The notes: generated by a model not told the origin, from the letters alone. 64,000 nucleotides of DNA from Akebia trifoliata (GCA_017979445.1 CM030705.1:11756679-11820678), one strand, 5' to 3'; numbered from the stretch's first letter, positions 47,599-59,672 are shown. Numbers and translations are program-made.

Positions 47599-48048
47599 TA
47601 GGGTGAATTACACTTTGACCACTGTAGTTTAGCATAATTTCATGTTGAATCCTAATATTTTGTTAATTGCACTTACCTCTCCTCTCATTGAAGGTGTTAA
47701 AATTCAGATGTTGTTTTACCATTTTATCTTCTTTTTTATTTTTATTATTCTTATTAAAACAATAATTAAAAGTGCACCCGTCTAAGCATTCAGAGTCTTG
47801 GGCATGAAGCCATCTTTTTCAAGGGATATTTTTTTATTATCAAAGAGTAAACATTTTTAAAGGGTAAAATAGTATTTATAAAAATAAATATATATTTTTT
47901 TAACTGTATGCATTGACGCAAGTGGATGGAAGGGGTGTAAGTGAACTCCTTAGATAAAGTATAAGAGAGGTAAGTGCAATTGTTAAAAATTAGGGGGACA
48001 ACATGAAATTATGCCAAATATTAAGGGGTCAAAGTGTAATTTATCCTA
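47599..48048. mobile_element. Foldback element with TAGGGTGAATTACACTTTGACC ends (450 bp)
   Basis: Left 'tagggtgaattacactttga' and right 'tcaaagtgtaatttatccta' are inverted repeats. Subterminal arms also pair ('gcataatttcatgttgaat' with 'caacatgaaattatgcc'; 'aattgcacttacctctc' with 'gagaggtaagtgcaatt'), so nearly the whole element can fold. The target duplication is not clear. Confidence 0.75.
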
Positions 48049-48424
48049 TTAATTAATCACTCCTAATGAATGACCACCACATAAATCCTAACCTTCAGTG
48101 GTCAACATGTTTCTTATTTTGGATTTTTGGGGGGATTCCTACGAAAATATTCATCAATAGCATAGCTTAAAATCTTGACCAGACTCGACATTTGTTGTTT
48201 TGCAAGATTACTCCATTTCATTTGTGACTCAAAATTCTTCAATTAAATGAAGTGATCACCCAAGCAAGAGCCAAGATTTTATCTACATGATTGTCAGAGT
48301 AACTAAGACTTTGATAAAATTTTAAATTTTTATGAAGGTAATAGAGAGATTTTATTTTTCACCATCATTATCAATCGTAGTAGCATATAAACATTATAAC
48401 TTTTAAATGTAGGAAACCCATCAG

Positions 48425-48520
48425 GGATTCGTTTAGATGGCAAGACTAATTAAGTTTACTCCCTAGGTCATGACTTTGAATTCTTATATGTCTTTTTACC
48501 AAAAAGGTGACTATTTAACT
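48425..48520 (+). mobile_element. tRNA-like SINE fragment
   Basis: 'tagatggcaagactaatta' (A-box-like) is followed about 30 bases on by 'ggtcatgactttgaattctt' (B-box-like, compare GGTTCGAATCC). The ends are not defined. Confidence 0.4.
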
Positions 48521-49344
48521 ATTGTACACGAACCAAGTGGAATGGTACACATAGCCCGCCAAAGCAAAGAAAAAAAAATGTATGAGGGCGAGCGACAAAA
48601 TATAAATCCACCCACCAAATGATTATCGAATCTGAACTTGATTATACTACTAAGAGTTTGAAGTTTTATAGAATAATATAAAAGCAAAATATTAAAATAT
48701 TTTGATGCATTTAAATTTTTATTGAAAAAATCATTTTAAAAATACATAAATAAGTCTCTTACTTTATCAAGTTCCGTTACTTAACAAATCTTTTAAAAAA
48801 ATTAAATACCTACAAAACCCTAAGTTTTTTTAAGTTAATACTTGCTAGTAAGAAAAGTTTCCATTCACATCAATTTGTGAGATTCAAAAACATGATTTGA
48901 TGCCACAAGTTTGTAAAGGACTATATTCGAAGAAATTAAAAAAAAACAATTATAATAATTTAATTCTCACTGTTGAATTTTAATTTTAAATTTGAGAAAT
49001 TGAGATCAATAAAAATCCATTTTCAACACCTTGAGTCAAGCATATATTTTATTTTTAAATATGAGTTTTTGAATGAAATCTAGAAAGTTGTGTGAAGTTG
49101 GATTGACAATGTGATAATCAAGATGGGCCAAACGACCCTTTGTAAGATTTGAAATCTTACTAACTTAGTCAACCTATCCTCTATTCATTGTTAGATCAAT
49201 TTGTAATTATGTTATGTTATTGACTTTTTTTCGATTTTCTTTATACATAAGTGTTGTTGTTGTTGTTGTTTTTTTAAACATACAATATGAAAATATCATT
49301 TACAAATTATTGCCGAAAGGATTACTTCCAAGAACACAATACAT

Positions 49345-49545
49345 GTCTAAATAGCAATTTCATATTGATAAGCAATTAATACCCGTAGGTCATGAGTTTG
49401 TTATCCAGTATGAGCACTAATTTCTCAAGAGCCACCCGCGAGGGCACATACTCATTTACTTGGTGCATGTGATGTGCAGGCATTGCACATGTCCCGGGAC
49501 TAATCCTTGGACAAGAATATTGTCTATAGATTGGGCAAAAGTCTA
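49345..49545 (+). mobile_element. SINE-like sequence
   Basis: 'ggtcatgagtttgttatcc' is a decayed B box. It is followed by 'gtgcaggcattgcacatgtc' and 'ccgggactaatcc', a layout typical of the 3' body of plant SINEs of the Au type. The A box is poorly preserved. Confidence 0.4.
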
Positions 49546-49609
49546 GATACGGGCATGAATCACTGTCTATAGGGATACCTGGCTATCAAAAAATATTTAC
49601 GAACTTAGT

Positions 49610-50900
49610 CAACCTATCCTCCATTCATAAGGTAAGGTTCGTTGAGTAAAAAAATTGATAAAGTTTAAATCTTTTTATAATTAAAATAACACATACTGAT
49701 TAATAAATGTACAAAATGATGGGAGCCAAAAATACATAAAACATAAATTTGCATATTAAACGTGAATAATGAGGTAGATTGCCAATTCTAGGTCAGGTGG
49801 AGACATTGGGGGAGCTACATAGGGTCGAGTGAGGGCTATAACCCCCACTGAGATTTTATAAAAAGAAAAAAAAAATGATATACCACCATAGATTTTTTGG
49901 TAATTGTTAGAGATGCCCCTAAATTTTCAAAAAAATGTCATGCATTTGACCATTTGAGTAATTTGGAAATAAATCAATTTTGAAGTGCCCCTATGTTTTG
50001 ATTAAATTTTAGACTTACCCCCAGAATTTCCAAACGAAATGGCAATCTAGCACTTTCATGCTAGTTTGACCAACGTAGTAAGAATTCAAATCTTACTAAG
50101 GGTCGTTGGGTCCACATGGGTTACAACATTGGCAAACTAACAACACAACCTACTAGATTTCATTGAAAAACTCAGATTTAAAAAAAAAAAAAAAAAAAAA
50201 AAGACAAAAAAAGACTTTTTGAAATTAATCTAAGTCATTAAAAATGGCTGGGTACTGAATCTAAAATTTAAAATTAAAATTAAAATTTAATGATGAAAAA
50301 TATGTATTTTTTTAATATTTTGATTTTTACAAAGTTCTTAGGAGTTTGTCCTCTACATCCCTGTGGCATCACATCATATTTTTGAATGCTACAAGGTGAT
50401 GCAATCGGAAAACTTTCCTTACTTGGTAAAGAAAGTGTTTTTCCTGAAAAAAATGTGATTTATAGGGACTGGAAATGGGTCGGATAAAATCTTCATATCC
50501 AACTCATCCAAACTCAAGTTTATTGGGGCATAGGTACATTTATTTTATCCGATTAAGAATTTTGATAAAAAAAAATTTATAATTATTTTATTCGAACTTT
50601 TTTACAACCGAATATGGATGTGCATCATATCCCATCTAAATATCTATTTATAAGAGTTTAAAATTATAAATTCACAATAAAATATACATTTATAACCCAA
50701 AATTAATGTTCTTCCTTCCTCCTCACAATGAAGTATATATATCTGACTTGAAAAATCACTTAAAATTTGGATACGTTCGGATACAGATATCCTTAACAAA
50801 ATCGAGTTAAATCATATACAAATCTACGAATATGGATGCAAATATATGCTAATCTAACCTGTTGCCAACCATGGTGATTTAGACACATCCCCACTATTAG
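49610..50900. other. Intergenic AT-rich DNA
   Basis: Contains an A-run (50171-50200), a 'gggggagctacatagggtcg' segment near 49810 that resembles common plant non-autonomous hAT sequence, and degenerate 'gggtcggataaaatcttcat' words near 50472. No gene with recognisable domain. Confidence 0.4.
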
Positions 50901-50907
50901 TGAATAT

Positions 50908-51150
50908 TTGAGGAGTGTGATTTTGGAGACGGATATTTTAGAGATCAAGAGACCTCACATTCTTTTTGGTCCATATGTATCAACGACATCATTAATTTAT
51001 GAAAATTAATACCCACTTAGGGCATCTTCAATTTACAAAAATACCCATATTGAAAACATTATTAATATTCGTGGACCAATAAGAATGTAAGGTCTATTCC
51101 AACTTCCAAAATCGCACTTTGAGAGTTTCCAAAATCGCACTTGGAGATAT
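50908..51150. mobile_element. Short foldback element
   Basis: 'gtgtgattttggagac' (about 50917) pairs with the complement in 'cttccaaaatcgcac' (about 51103), and 'acctcacattctttttggtc' pairs with 'gaccaataagaatgtaaggt'. A second 'tccaaaatcgcactt' copy follows at about 51129. Ends uncertain. Confidence 0.5.
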
Positions 51151-51607
51151 TCGTGTCTTGAAATTGATAACATAACTCACTTGACATCAATCTTCTTAAT
51201 AGATTAATCGAAGAAAAACCCACACATCCCTTAGTGGTCTGGTCTTTTTATTCCTCTTTAATGAAATCCAATGAAAAATAATTTTTATCTTATTTTATAA
51301 TTTTAAATGAAAAACAATAAATTTAAAGATATTATTGGCCAATCATAGCTTATAAAAATAAATTAAGATTATCAATGATCTTCTCAATCATTATCGGCAT
51401 CAACGGCTATGATTTTATTGAACATTAAAATTTAGCTACTCAAATGTGCATTAGATTTTATAATTTGCTTTTATTTATTTGTTTTTTTTTAACACTTATT
51501 TATCACAGAGAATATAAAATATGAAATATATAAAAGCAAGCGAAATTCTTTCGCTCACTTATACTAAAAATTGGCACAAAAATAGAAAAAAAAAAAAAGA
51601 AGGAAAA

Positions 51608-52834
51608 TCAGCTCTTCTTGCCTTCCTCACCTCCATCTACTAAATAGGCCTTCTTTCTCCTCTCAGCACCAGCAAACAAACAAATCAGAAGAAAACACGT
51701 GGCATAAATCCCGTGGATCTTCCAATTAGTCTTGGGAGGTTGATGCAAGACTGCTCTATGAAACACAGACACGTAGTAATGCAGGCCCACAGAAAAGCCC
51801 ACAATTGTCTGGGCCAAACCCAAACCCTTCAAGCCCAACCCAGTTTCAGTCGAGAACACAACGATCAGATACATCAACAGCAACAACAGATACATAACGT
51901 ATCCAAGAGTCTGCAAAACCTGCAAACAAACGTAGCTCGATTGCGATGTCGCGTAAAAGAATTTCAAAGGTTCGAGACCTGAAATCAACGAAGCTAAAGA
52001 GAGGATCGAGAAGTAGATGGAGAGGTAAACTTGGATGAAAATTAAGATTTTTTGGAGAGAAAAGTAAGCTTTAAATCGATTAAAAATGAGAGAAACGAGA
52101 AGGAGAGGGGCAAGAATGAAGATGAAAGAGATCACAGAAGCTATTGTGGGGGCGTATTTGTTACCCACTAAAGGCTTAAACCCTTCTGTGATTTCTTTGT
52201 TAGCTTTGGTGATGTAAGCTTTTGAAGTAGTTGAGAATCTCTCGAGATCTGGAAACAGAGTTTGTTGGAATTTGGATGGTAGATCTCTGAATTCTTTGAC
52301 TAAATCTTCGTCTGATTCGGAATCCTCAAGATCTATCCAATTGAGTTTCGTGGGTTTTGTGGTTTTCTGGATTTTTTGTTGTTTGGGTTTTTTCTCTATG
52401 ACTATGGGTGTTTTAGATTGTACTTTGGTGATAATGGATTGGGTTTTGTTCTTGTTGGGTGTGATGGGTTTGGTGGATAGATCTAAGGATTTCTTGGTGG
52501 AAGAAGTTGAGTTGGTTTTGGTGGAATTGGAGATTTTTGAAGTGGTATTGAGTTTTTTTAAGAGAGTTTTGGAGAGAGTAGTGGTTGTCGGTGGTGTTGT
52601 TTTGGTTGAATTGGTGGTGGGTTTGATGAGTTTGGTTTGGTTTTTGGTGGATAAGTTGGTTTTCTTCTTGGGTTGCTCTGGCTTTGTCTCTTTTACTGTC
52701 TCTGCTGTTGCTAACAGTTTTCTTCTCTTGGGTTGAACTTGTGAGAAAGAAGAAACAAGAAGAGAAGCAAAGAGAAATAAAACAAGATAAAGAAGAAGTA
52801 ATTTTCTGAAAGAAGAGGATTGAGTTGAAGCCAT
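51608..52834 (-). CDS. Multi-pass membrane protein with Thr/Lys/Ser/Asn-rich N-terminal half
   Basis: A single exon of 408 residues; I know no name for it. Residues 11-30 (LLLLYLVLFLFASLLVSSF) are a signal peptide or anchor. Residues about 35-165 are low-complexity, rich in Thr, Lys, Ser and Asn, with many N-x-S/T sites. A short acidic patch WIDLEDSESDEDL (166-178) is followed by a helical stretch (FRDLPSKFQ, TSKAYITKANKEITEGF). Four or five hydrophobic segments follow: about 231-251 (APLLLVSLIF), 260-285, 300-327 (YLLLLLMYLIVVF), a weaker one near 337-356, and 374-390 (ATCFLLICLFAGAERRKK). The tail is charged. It looks like a plant secretory-pathway membrane protein of unknown function. The lack of stops despite biased composition, and a real 5' flank, argue that it is functional. 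Long frames on other strands and frames here are shadows of the repeats. Confidence 0.85.
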   Translation of the reverse strand: MASTQSSSFRKLLLLYLVLFLFASLLVSSFSQVQPKRRKLLATAETVKETKPEQPKKKTNLSTKNQTKLIKPTTNSTKTTPPTTTTLSKTLLKKLNTTSKISNSTKTNSTSSTKKSLDLSTKPITPNKNKTQSIITKVQSKTPIVIEKKPKQQKIQKTTKPTKLNWIDLEDSESDEDLVKEFRDLPSKFQQTLFPDLERFSTTSKAYITKANKEITEGFKPLVGNKYAPTIASVISFIFILAPLLLVSLIFNRFKAYFSLQKILIFIQVYLSIYFSILSLASLISGLEPLKFFYATSQSSYVCLQVLQTLGYVMYLLLLLMYLIVVFSTETGLGLKGLGLAQTIVGFSVGLHYYVSVFHRAVLHQPPKTNWKIHGIYATCFLLICLFAGAERRKKAYLVDGGEEGKKS

Positions 52835-53000
52835 TTGAGAATCTGGGTTTTGGCTTAGAGAGACAGAATGAGAGTTTGATGGGATCTGGGTTTTGTAGAG
52901 AGAGAGCTAAAGAAGAAGATGAGATCGGTAGTAGTTCACATGTGCTACAAGTAGACAAGAAGTAGAGGCATTGACGCGGTTTAACCGGTCCACCTGCGGA
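52835..53000 (-). promoter_or_regulatory. 5' flank of the membrane-protein gene, source of a captured fragment
   Basis: Directly upstream of the ATG; on the minus strand it is CT-rich with 'ctctctctctacaaaaccc', typical of a 5'UTR. The part at about 52845-52939 is copied inside a MITE at 59483-59578. A 'ggtttaaccggtcc' palindrome lies at about 52978-52991. No TATA box was assigned. Confidence 0.5.
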
Positions 53001-54830
53001 TACTCCTCTCCTTCACTAACTCACTTACAAAATAATTAGTGAAGTAGTTTGGATACTTTACTCCTAGGAGTTCCTTGTTATTCAACTACTGAGTCATTGA
53101 CAGGCAGCTTGGTAAATCTTTCATGCCCATTTTACCCATTATGTTTGTGCAAGAGTTCAAGCATACCAAAAATAATCACTAATCAGGCTGGTTTTTTGGT
53201 AAGTAGTTTCATATGGACCCTCTAACAACACCAAAACTACTCAAATGATTTTGTAAAAATGAAAATTTTACGAAATCATTATCAAAGTCATGTTCTATTA
53301 AAAGAGGAAAAACGATAAAATTAAAGGGATATCATTAAAAAAATCTTAAAAATTGACAGATAAAATAGGAAAGATAGTAAAATTAAAAAGATGCTATTGA
53401 AGAAGGGAATAATGTGAAGGGGGAGGTGAAGAAATCAATAAAGTTGGGGTCATTGTAGTTGGAGGAGCATTTTATCCCAACAAATGGGTCCCATCATCGT
53501 GTTTTATTATATAGACTTGAATTCACCCAACATCTTCTCTTAGATTACTCTAGAATTTAGAAAGGTAAAAATATAAAAAATAAAGTTAGAGAGGTATTAT
53601 TGAATTTTTTTAATGTTAAATGGATAAAATATGAAAAATAATCATATTTGTTAAATAATTAAAAGAGAAAAATTATAAGGATAAAATGTAAAATAAATTA
53701 AAATAAAGTATATCCCACAAAATTTTAACTTGGTGGAAGGGTTAAGGGATAAAAGTGAAAAAAAAAAATTAGAAGAGTTTTATTAAAAAAATTGAGGTTA
53801 AAACGATAATGATTGAAAAATAATAAAATAGATTAAAAATGAGTAAAGAGAAGATATATTAAATTAAAGTGAGTGAAGAGGAAAGAAAAAAAAAAAAGAT
53901 GTAATGTATGTCAATAAAATATTTATTCAACCACAAAATTATAGTTGAGAAGATATTTATCTTTAATTTAAAAAATACAAAATTATAATAATTTGATTGT
54001 GTTTTATTATATATAGATAATATCAAATGATTATAAAGTACTTTGAAAAAATACATGAATTAAAATTTTTTATATTTGAAACCAAACCCAAACATAAACT
54101 TGTTGGGATTGAATTTGAACTTAAGCCAACTTCGACTGAATGGCTACTAAAGCCAGTTTAAGTTACAGCCGACATCTTTAGGATTAGATTAGGTAGGACT
54201 CATCCAAGTCGGTTGACAGTCCACCCAAAAGATAAAAAACTAGGGTGACTTTGAGTTGCTGTTCTATAGTATGTTTGACTTACTGAAATTTTTGGATCTC
54301 GTTCCAAAACTAATGAAAGGGGCAGGGAGCCCCTCCTGCCGTTGATAAGCTGATCTTGTTGTGACGCTGAAGTCATGGTTCTGACTCAAAGTCGAAATAT
54401 TTGACTTAATTGGATAATTTTCTTTCTTCTTTCCCATTAGGATTTTAATAAGGTAGGTTAGATCACACTCACTGGCTCACTGTGGTGGTGTTGCTAGTGC
54501 CACCGCTTAGACCAGTCCAAAGTGGGCCACACTAAGAAAGGAATCCAAAGGAGTCCACGCATGATTGATAGTACATCGTACATTATGTCCATCGTAATTT
54601 CAATAGGTGAACTTTTAATCACCATTGATTCCCAAATTCATTATTCGAGATTCCCCATTTTTTTTTTTTTTTAAGAAATCAAATTTTCTTTTATAATATT
54701 AGTGGGCCGTGCACGTGTAAGTTGTATGATCTAAAATTCAAATAGAAAAATGATTAAGGAAATAAAATAGAAATATACAAAGATATTATATATTGTTCTT
54801 GTAAAAAAATAACTCTAACGGAGAATTCAA
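53000..54830. other. Intergenic DNA, nothing recognised
   Basis: AT-rich with A-runs around 53758 and 53886 and no element with clear ends. A GC-richer patch lies at 54465-54560. No gene. Confidence 0.4.
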
Positions 54831-54839
54831 AGAGACATG

Positions 54840-55316
54840 AGATAGAAGAGTTAATTTCTATTTATTATTTCTTATTTAAATTAAAAATTAATATGGTCCT
54901 ATTTGAAGTTAATTTCTATTTATTTTGTAAATTAAAAAAAAATCTTGGGATATAATCAATTTCTATTTATTTTCTATAATTAATAAGTATATTGAGTTAT
55001 TGACATACTTTTTATTTTTTAAAATATATAAGAAAAATGTAGTATAGAATTATATCCAACAATAATTTCTATTTATTTTTAAATTAAAAAAATTATGGAT
55101 AGAGTCCTATTTGTCATCAATTTCTATTTTTTTTAATTAAAAAATTAGAGGAATTGAATCGTACATGGTGTTAATTTTTATTTATTTTTTGATATTAAAA
55201 AAATTAATTTTTAAAAATTGATGAATCAAAGCTATTGCTTTTTTAAGGTATAAGTAGAGGTTAAAATCCTACTTGGCATTGATTTAGTGGAATAGAATAT
55301 TGTTTTGAGTTAATTT
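54840..55316. repeat. Degenerate tandem repeat, 'gttaatttctatttatt' motif
   Basis: The word 'aatttctatttattt' or a close variant recurs at about 54853, 54908, 54956, 55064, 55119, 55171 and 55308, spaced 50-110 bases apart. Between copies are runs such as 'aaattaaaaaaatt'. No coding sequence. Confidence 0.65.
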
Positions 55317-55317
55317 C

Positions 55318-55360
<43 letters not shown>

Positions 55361-55363
55361 TAA
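55317..55363 (+). repeat. (ATT)n microsatellite
   Basis: About 15 ATT trinucleotides at the junction between the two degenerate repeat blocks. Confidence 0.95.
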
Positions 55364-55379
55364 ATTGATTTGTTTTTAA

Positions 55380-56610
55380 ATATTTGTGTACAAATATACT
55401 TTTGCTTTTAAGATATTTTGTTAATATTTAATTGTTAATAATTTAATTTTTAATTATTTTTTATAAATAAAAAATGTAAAAAAGTGTAAATATAATAAAT
55501 GTTAAAAATATAATCTTTAATTAATTATTTAAAAATAATAATAAGAAAATTACTTACATCATTTTGAAGAGATGTGTCTGCTTAAATCATCAAAAAAAGA
55601 TATTTTAATATACTAATTGTTAGAAAAATATTTTTTAATTAATTTTAATTAATTATTTATTACTATAATAATTATTAAAAAATTATTAAAAAATTATAAA
55701 TATAATAATTAATTTTATAATTAATTATTTGAAGAGACGTGTCTAATTAAAGTGAGCATCAAATTTTTTTTAATATAATAACAGTTAGAAAAATATTTTT
55801 TAATTAATTTTTAAAAGAAAACATAAGAAAATTAATTTACTTTTTAGAGGTAAAGGATTTGTTAATATTTAATATTTAATTATTATTTATAAATAGAAAA
55901 CATAAAAAGGTGTAAATATAATAATTGTTAAAAATATAATCTTTAACTAATTATTTAAAAAGAAATAATAAGAAAATTACTTACACCGTTTTGAGTAATT
56001 AATTTTTTGAAGAGACGTTCTTTAAGTATTATTTATAAATAAATTTATAATTAGAAAACATAAATAGTGTAAATATAATAATTAATTTTTTAATTAATTA
56101 TTTAAAGAGACGTGTTTGCTTAAAGTGAGCATTAAAATAAGATTTTTAATATAATAATAGTTAGAAAAATATTTTTTAATTAATTTTTAAAAATAAAAAC
56201 TAATTAATTTTTTAAGAGAATTTGTTGATATTTAATTTTTAATTATTTTTTATAAATAGAAAATGTAAAAATGTGTAAATATGATAATTGTTAAAAATAT
56301 AATATTTAATTAATTATTTAAAAAAATAAAAAAAATTACTTACATCGTTTTGAAGAGACGTGTCTACTTAAAGTGAGCGTAAAAAAAGATATTTTAATAT
56401 AATAATTATTAAAAAAATATTTTATAATTAATTTTTTAAAAATAATTCGTATTTAATTATTTTAAATGTATTTAATTATTTGAAGAGACGTGTCTGTGAG
56501 TATTATTTATAAATAGAAAATGTAAAAAAGTGTAAATTTAATAATTAATTTTTTAATATATTAATAATTAAAAAAATATTTTTTAATTAATTTTTTTTTT
56601 TTTTTTTTTT
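55380..56610. repeat. AT-rich degenerate tandem array with a conserved GAAGAGACGTGTCT motif
   Basis: The otherwise almost pure A/T sequence is punctuated by 'gaagagacgtgtctgctta' plus 'aagtgagc' at about 55567, 55733, 56015 (cut), 56105, 56352 and 56481. Other shared words are 'aatattttttaattaatttt' and 'aaaaagtgtaaatataata'. Spacing is irregular (about 90-280). It ends in a long T-run (56589-56612). No gene. Confidence 0.75.
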
Positions 56611-56612
56611 TT

Positions 56613-58820
56613 TCGTTTTAGAGATGTAGGATATACATGAGGACGAAATAAACACAAGTTGATTTAATGGTCTGAGTTGTTCTTAACATAGTAGGTCACG
56701 TGTTACTAATAAGGGCAGTGGTTTGTCGAGATCACAAAAAAAACACAGTAAATTGCAAAGTAATTGGGTGTTGGCCGTTTGGGACCTGGTGGGGCCAATT
56801 ATTAAAATATATTGCGAAATACCGAATCAAGTTTCATTTTCTTGGAGTTAACCTGGCTGTGTGTCTTCGAAGGACAACTAGAAAGAGACCTACAGAGAAA
56901 AAGAGGAGTTGACGTTAATATAAAAGCTCTGTCACTCAAATATTCCTATTGGCTAAACTTCCCCTAATTCAGTGCAATTTACAGATACTGCCATCCCTTC
57001 ACCATCGCGTCAACCTCAATTGGGGACCTACATGGGTTTTCCTTATTACGAGGCTGTCACTTTGGCCCACTAACCCGGCCCACTTGACCCAAAAACAAAG
57101 GTTAGACCCTTTGCTAGCAATACCTCGTTTAATTCTTGAAAAAATCATAATAAAAATATTATTCTCTGTATTATTAAACTATACGGAATAATTCACATAT
57201 TTAAAATTAAAATAAAATAAAATGTATTTTTTCTTTTTAATAAATTTTACAACTTTTAGGAATTTTTCTAGATTGTAACTTATTTTATACTGCAAATGGT
57301 AAACTTGTAAGTTGTAACGTGTAACACAAGTCAATTTTAAAACGATCTTATTTTAAAATTTTGGAGGAATCCACATTTTTAAGTGACAAATGTTTCTTTT
57401 TATCTTAAAAAAAAAAAACAATGACACGACTCTCTACATTTACTAGAGATTACAACTAAATTTTCAAATTGATGATTTATCCCTTGACTTTGGTCTTCTT
57501 TTATAAACCAATGTAACAACAACCTCAATGCCCTTATTATCAGTACTATATATCATTATTACCATCACCACTATATCATCACCTTCACCATCACTATTAG
57601 CATCACTATCTTGTTATCGAATTTTTTTTTTAGGATTCTTGAAATGAGATGGATAATACACATATGAAGCATATGCTGAATATTTTTCATTTATTGAATT
57701 TTTGATTGGATTTTTGCATTCCAAAATCGAATATAAGTTGAATATTTCACATTTCAAATTCTTGCCATATTCCGAATTGCTAACAAGGGATTAGGACATT
57801 GATCTTGATCTTATAAAAGTAGGATAAATCTAATTAAATCCAAGTCGTGCTAAGGCGTCGTGTGATCAATTAACTTTTAAAGAGGTCGTTGCATATTTCA
57901 TAGATCAAAAGAATTCTCTAGAAGATAATAATGGACCCACACACCCAAATAGATCCCATCGATTGGGATCGAGTCTCTTACAACTTGGATTTTGGGTTTT
58001 CGTAGATTTTAGATGCCAAATTTGATGTCCCATGGCCGTTGAAAATTTTTATGTTCCCCAATTCGATGGCTTAGAGCCATCAATTTTCTCCCATCCTCCA
58101 TTAATTTGACAATTTCGTTCCATTGAAAAAAAAAAATCGACAATAAAAATTTTGACGTCTTGGTCCGTCAAATTTTATGAAATTCGATGGTCTTAAGTGG
58201 GCCATCCAGTATAGGTTTTTTTAAATGTTGTGTGGATATTGCTTTTATAATAAAACATAACTAAAAAAAATAGATTTTAAAATATAAAAAATAACTAAAA
58301 TAGATTATAAAGTAACAACTTTATTTTCATCTTGAACAATTTTTTTCAACTAGATTGGAGATTGGAGACTTATTTTGATGAAAAATAATATAATAAATGA
58401 ATTTTAATTATTTTTTTTATACATATAAAATCCAAAAATCAACGAAAATCCATTCCCATTAGGGATGGACTTGGGCATAGCCAACTAAGGATTTTTGATC
58501 ATTTATTTATTGGTAGCTTGGAAGTATTATCAGGAGTATCATTCTAATTACCTAAATAAGTATGTTATCCTCAATTAGTTATTTATGCTAAATTCTATCA
58601 GATTCCAACAAACATTGGATATAAAGCAAATTCTTTTAGAGTCGTTTCACGCTTTCCAACTATTCTTCGCTTGCTTCTTGTAAAAGTTGGAAATGCTTTT
58701 AAAATGTTTTGCAAATAAAGATTTGATTTCAAAAAGTGGTTTTGAGCTCCAAAACAACTTCCTAAAAGGAAACCTACATGGGTACTAAGATTTTCAAGAT
58801 TTCATTAATATATATTTTCT
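56613..58820. other. Intergenic DNA, nothing recognised
   Basis: Short frames (56700-56912, 56949-57191) show no domain. A repeated CACCAT/ATCA-rich patch lies at 57540-57615. No elements with clear ends were seen. Confidence 0.4.
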
Positions 58821-58822
58821 AG

Positions 58823-58972
58823 AATTGTGATGGAGTGACCTCGACGGGGGACAACTTGATGTGGCAGTGCGCGCTAGATGCATTTTACTCTCAGATATAA
58901 GTAAAACACATCTACGAACTCGCATGCACCACCACGTAAAAGTGTCCTCCACTGAGGTCACTCTAGCATTAA
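58823..58972. mobile_element. MITE 1 of the GAGTGACCTC cluster
   Basis: Arms 'ggagtgacctcgac' and 'gaggtcactctagcatta' are inverted. The centre pairs 'agatgcattttact' with 'agtaaaacacatct', the hairpin core. Confidence 0.65.
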
Positions 58973-59002
58973 TCAAATCTTATACCATAATTTTGCAAGG
59001 AG

Positions 59003-59130
59003 TCGTGCTAGTGACCTCAAGATTGGACCTCCTATCGTATCTCAAGGAAACATCTATGGTTCCCATACATTTTCACATCAGGGTGTGGAGTGTGAGATCC
59101 AATGTTGAGGTCACTTCAGCATTATTCTTT
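59003..59130. mobile_element. MITE 2 of the GAGTGACCTC cluster
   Basis: Left 'gtgctagtgacctcaagatt' and right 'aatgttgaggtcacttcagc' are inverted. The core 'gtatctcaaggaaacatcta' with 'tggttcccatac' is present. Confidence 0.65.
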
Positions 59131-59350
59131 TTGAAGACCATGATTTTATTGTAAGTAAGACAGTGTCAATAATGCCTTGTGGTTTTTATTTATTTATTTT
59201 TACCAAAACAGGTATCCATTGTAAGCAAATTAAATTGAAATTAGCTTTGTTACCTTTGTCAAATTCATATAAATGAACTGATTTTTTTTTTTCCTGATGA
59301 AAGGGTACTCATGTGGTTGAATTTATATTTATAACCTTATTTGTAAGAAG

Positions 59351-59626
59351 AATGCTGAAGTGACCTCAAGAGTGGACCTCACATTGCACACCCTGACCGG
59401 AAAGTGCATGAGAACCATAGATGACTTTCCTCGATATACAAGTGACAAAGCATTTCACATCAAGATGTGCGATATGAAAGAGGAGTTTTGGTTTAGAGAG
59501 ACGGAATGAGAGTTTGATGGGATTTGAGTTTTGAAGAGAGAGAGAGAGATTAGGAAGAAGAAGAAGAGATCAATTCACGTTAAGATGTGCGATATGAGAT
59601 CCAATCTTGAGGACATTCTAGCACTA
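59351..59626. mobile_element. MITE 3 of the GAGTGACCTC cluster, carrying a captured gene 5' flank
   Basis: Left 'aatgctgaagtgacctcaag' and right 'cttgaggacattctagcact' are inverted. The core 'gaaccatagatgactttcc' is present. The piece 59483-59578 is foreign to the MITE and matches 52845-52939. The MITE word 'aagatgtgcgatatga' occurs on both sides of the inserted piece (about 59462 and 59582). Confidence 0.75.
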
Positions 59627-59672
59627 CTCCATTGGTATTCTGAAATAAATCGTATACCCTAATTTTGGAAGG

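Noticed and set aside
51713..51982. Open frame on the plus strand inside the membrane-protein gene
   Set aside because: It is antisense to a 408-codon gene and has no domain; the frame is a shadow of the coding bias.
52272..52958. Long Val/Leu-rich plus-strand frame and Ser/Gln-rich minus-strand frame over the N-terminal half of the membrane-protein gene
   Set aside because: Both are alternate frames of the Thr/Lys/Asn codon repeats.
55380..56610. CRISPR-like array
   Set aside because: Spacing is irregular, the intervals share A/T-rich sequence with one another, and the context is a plant genome.
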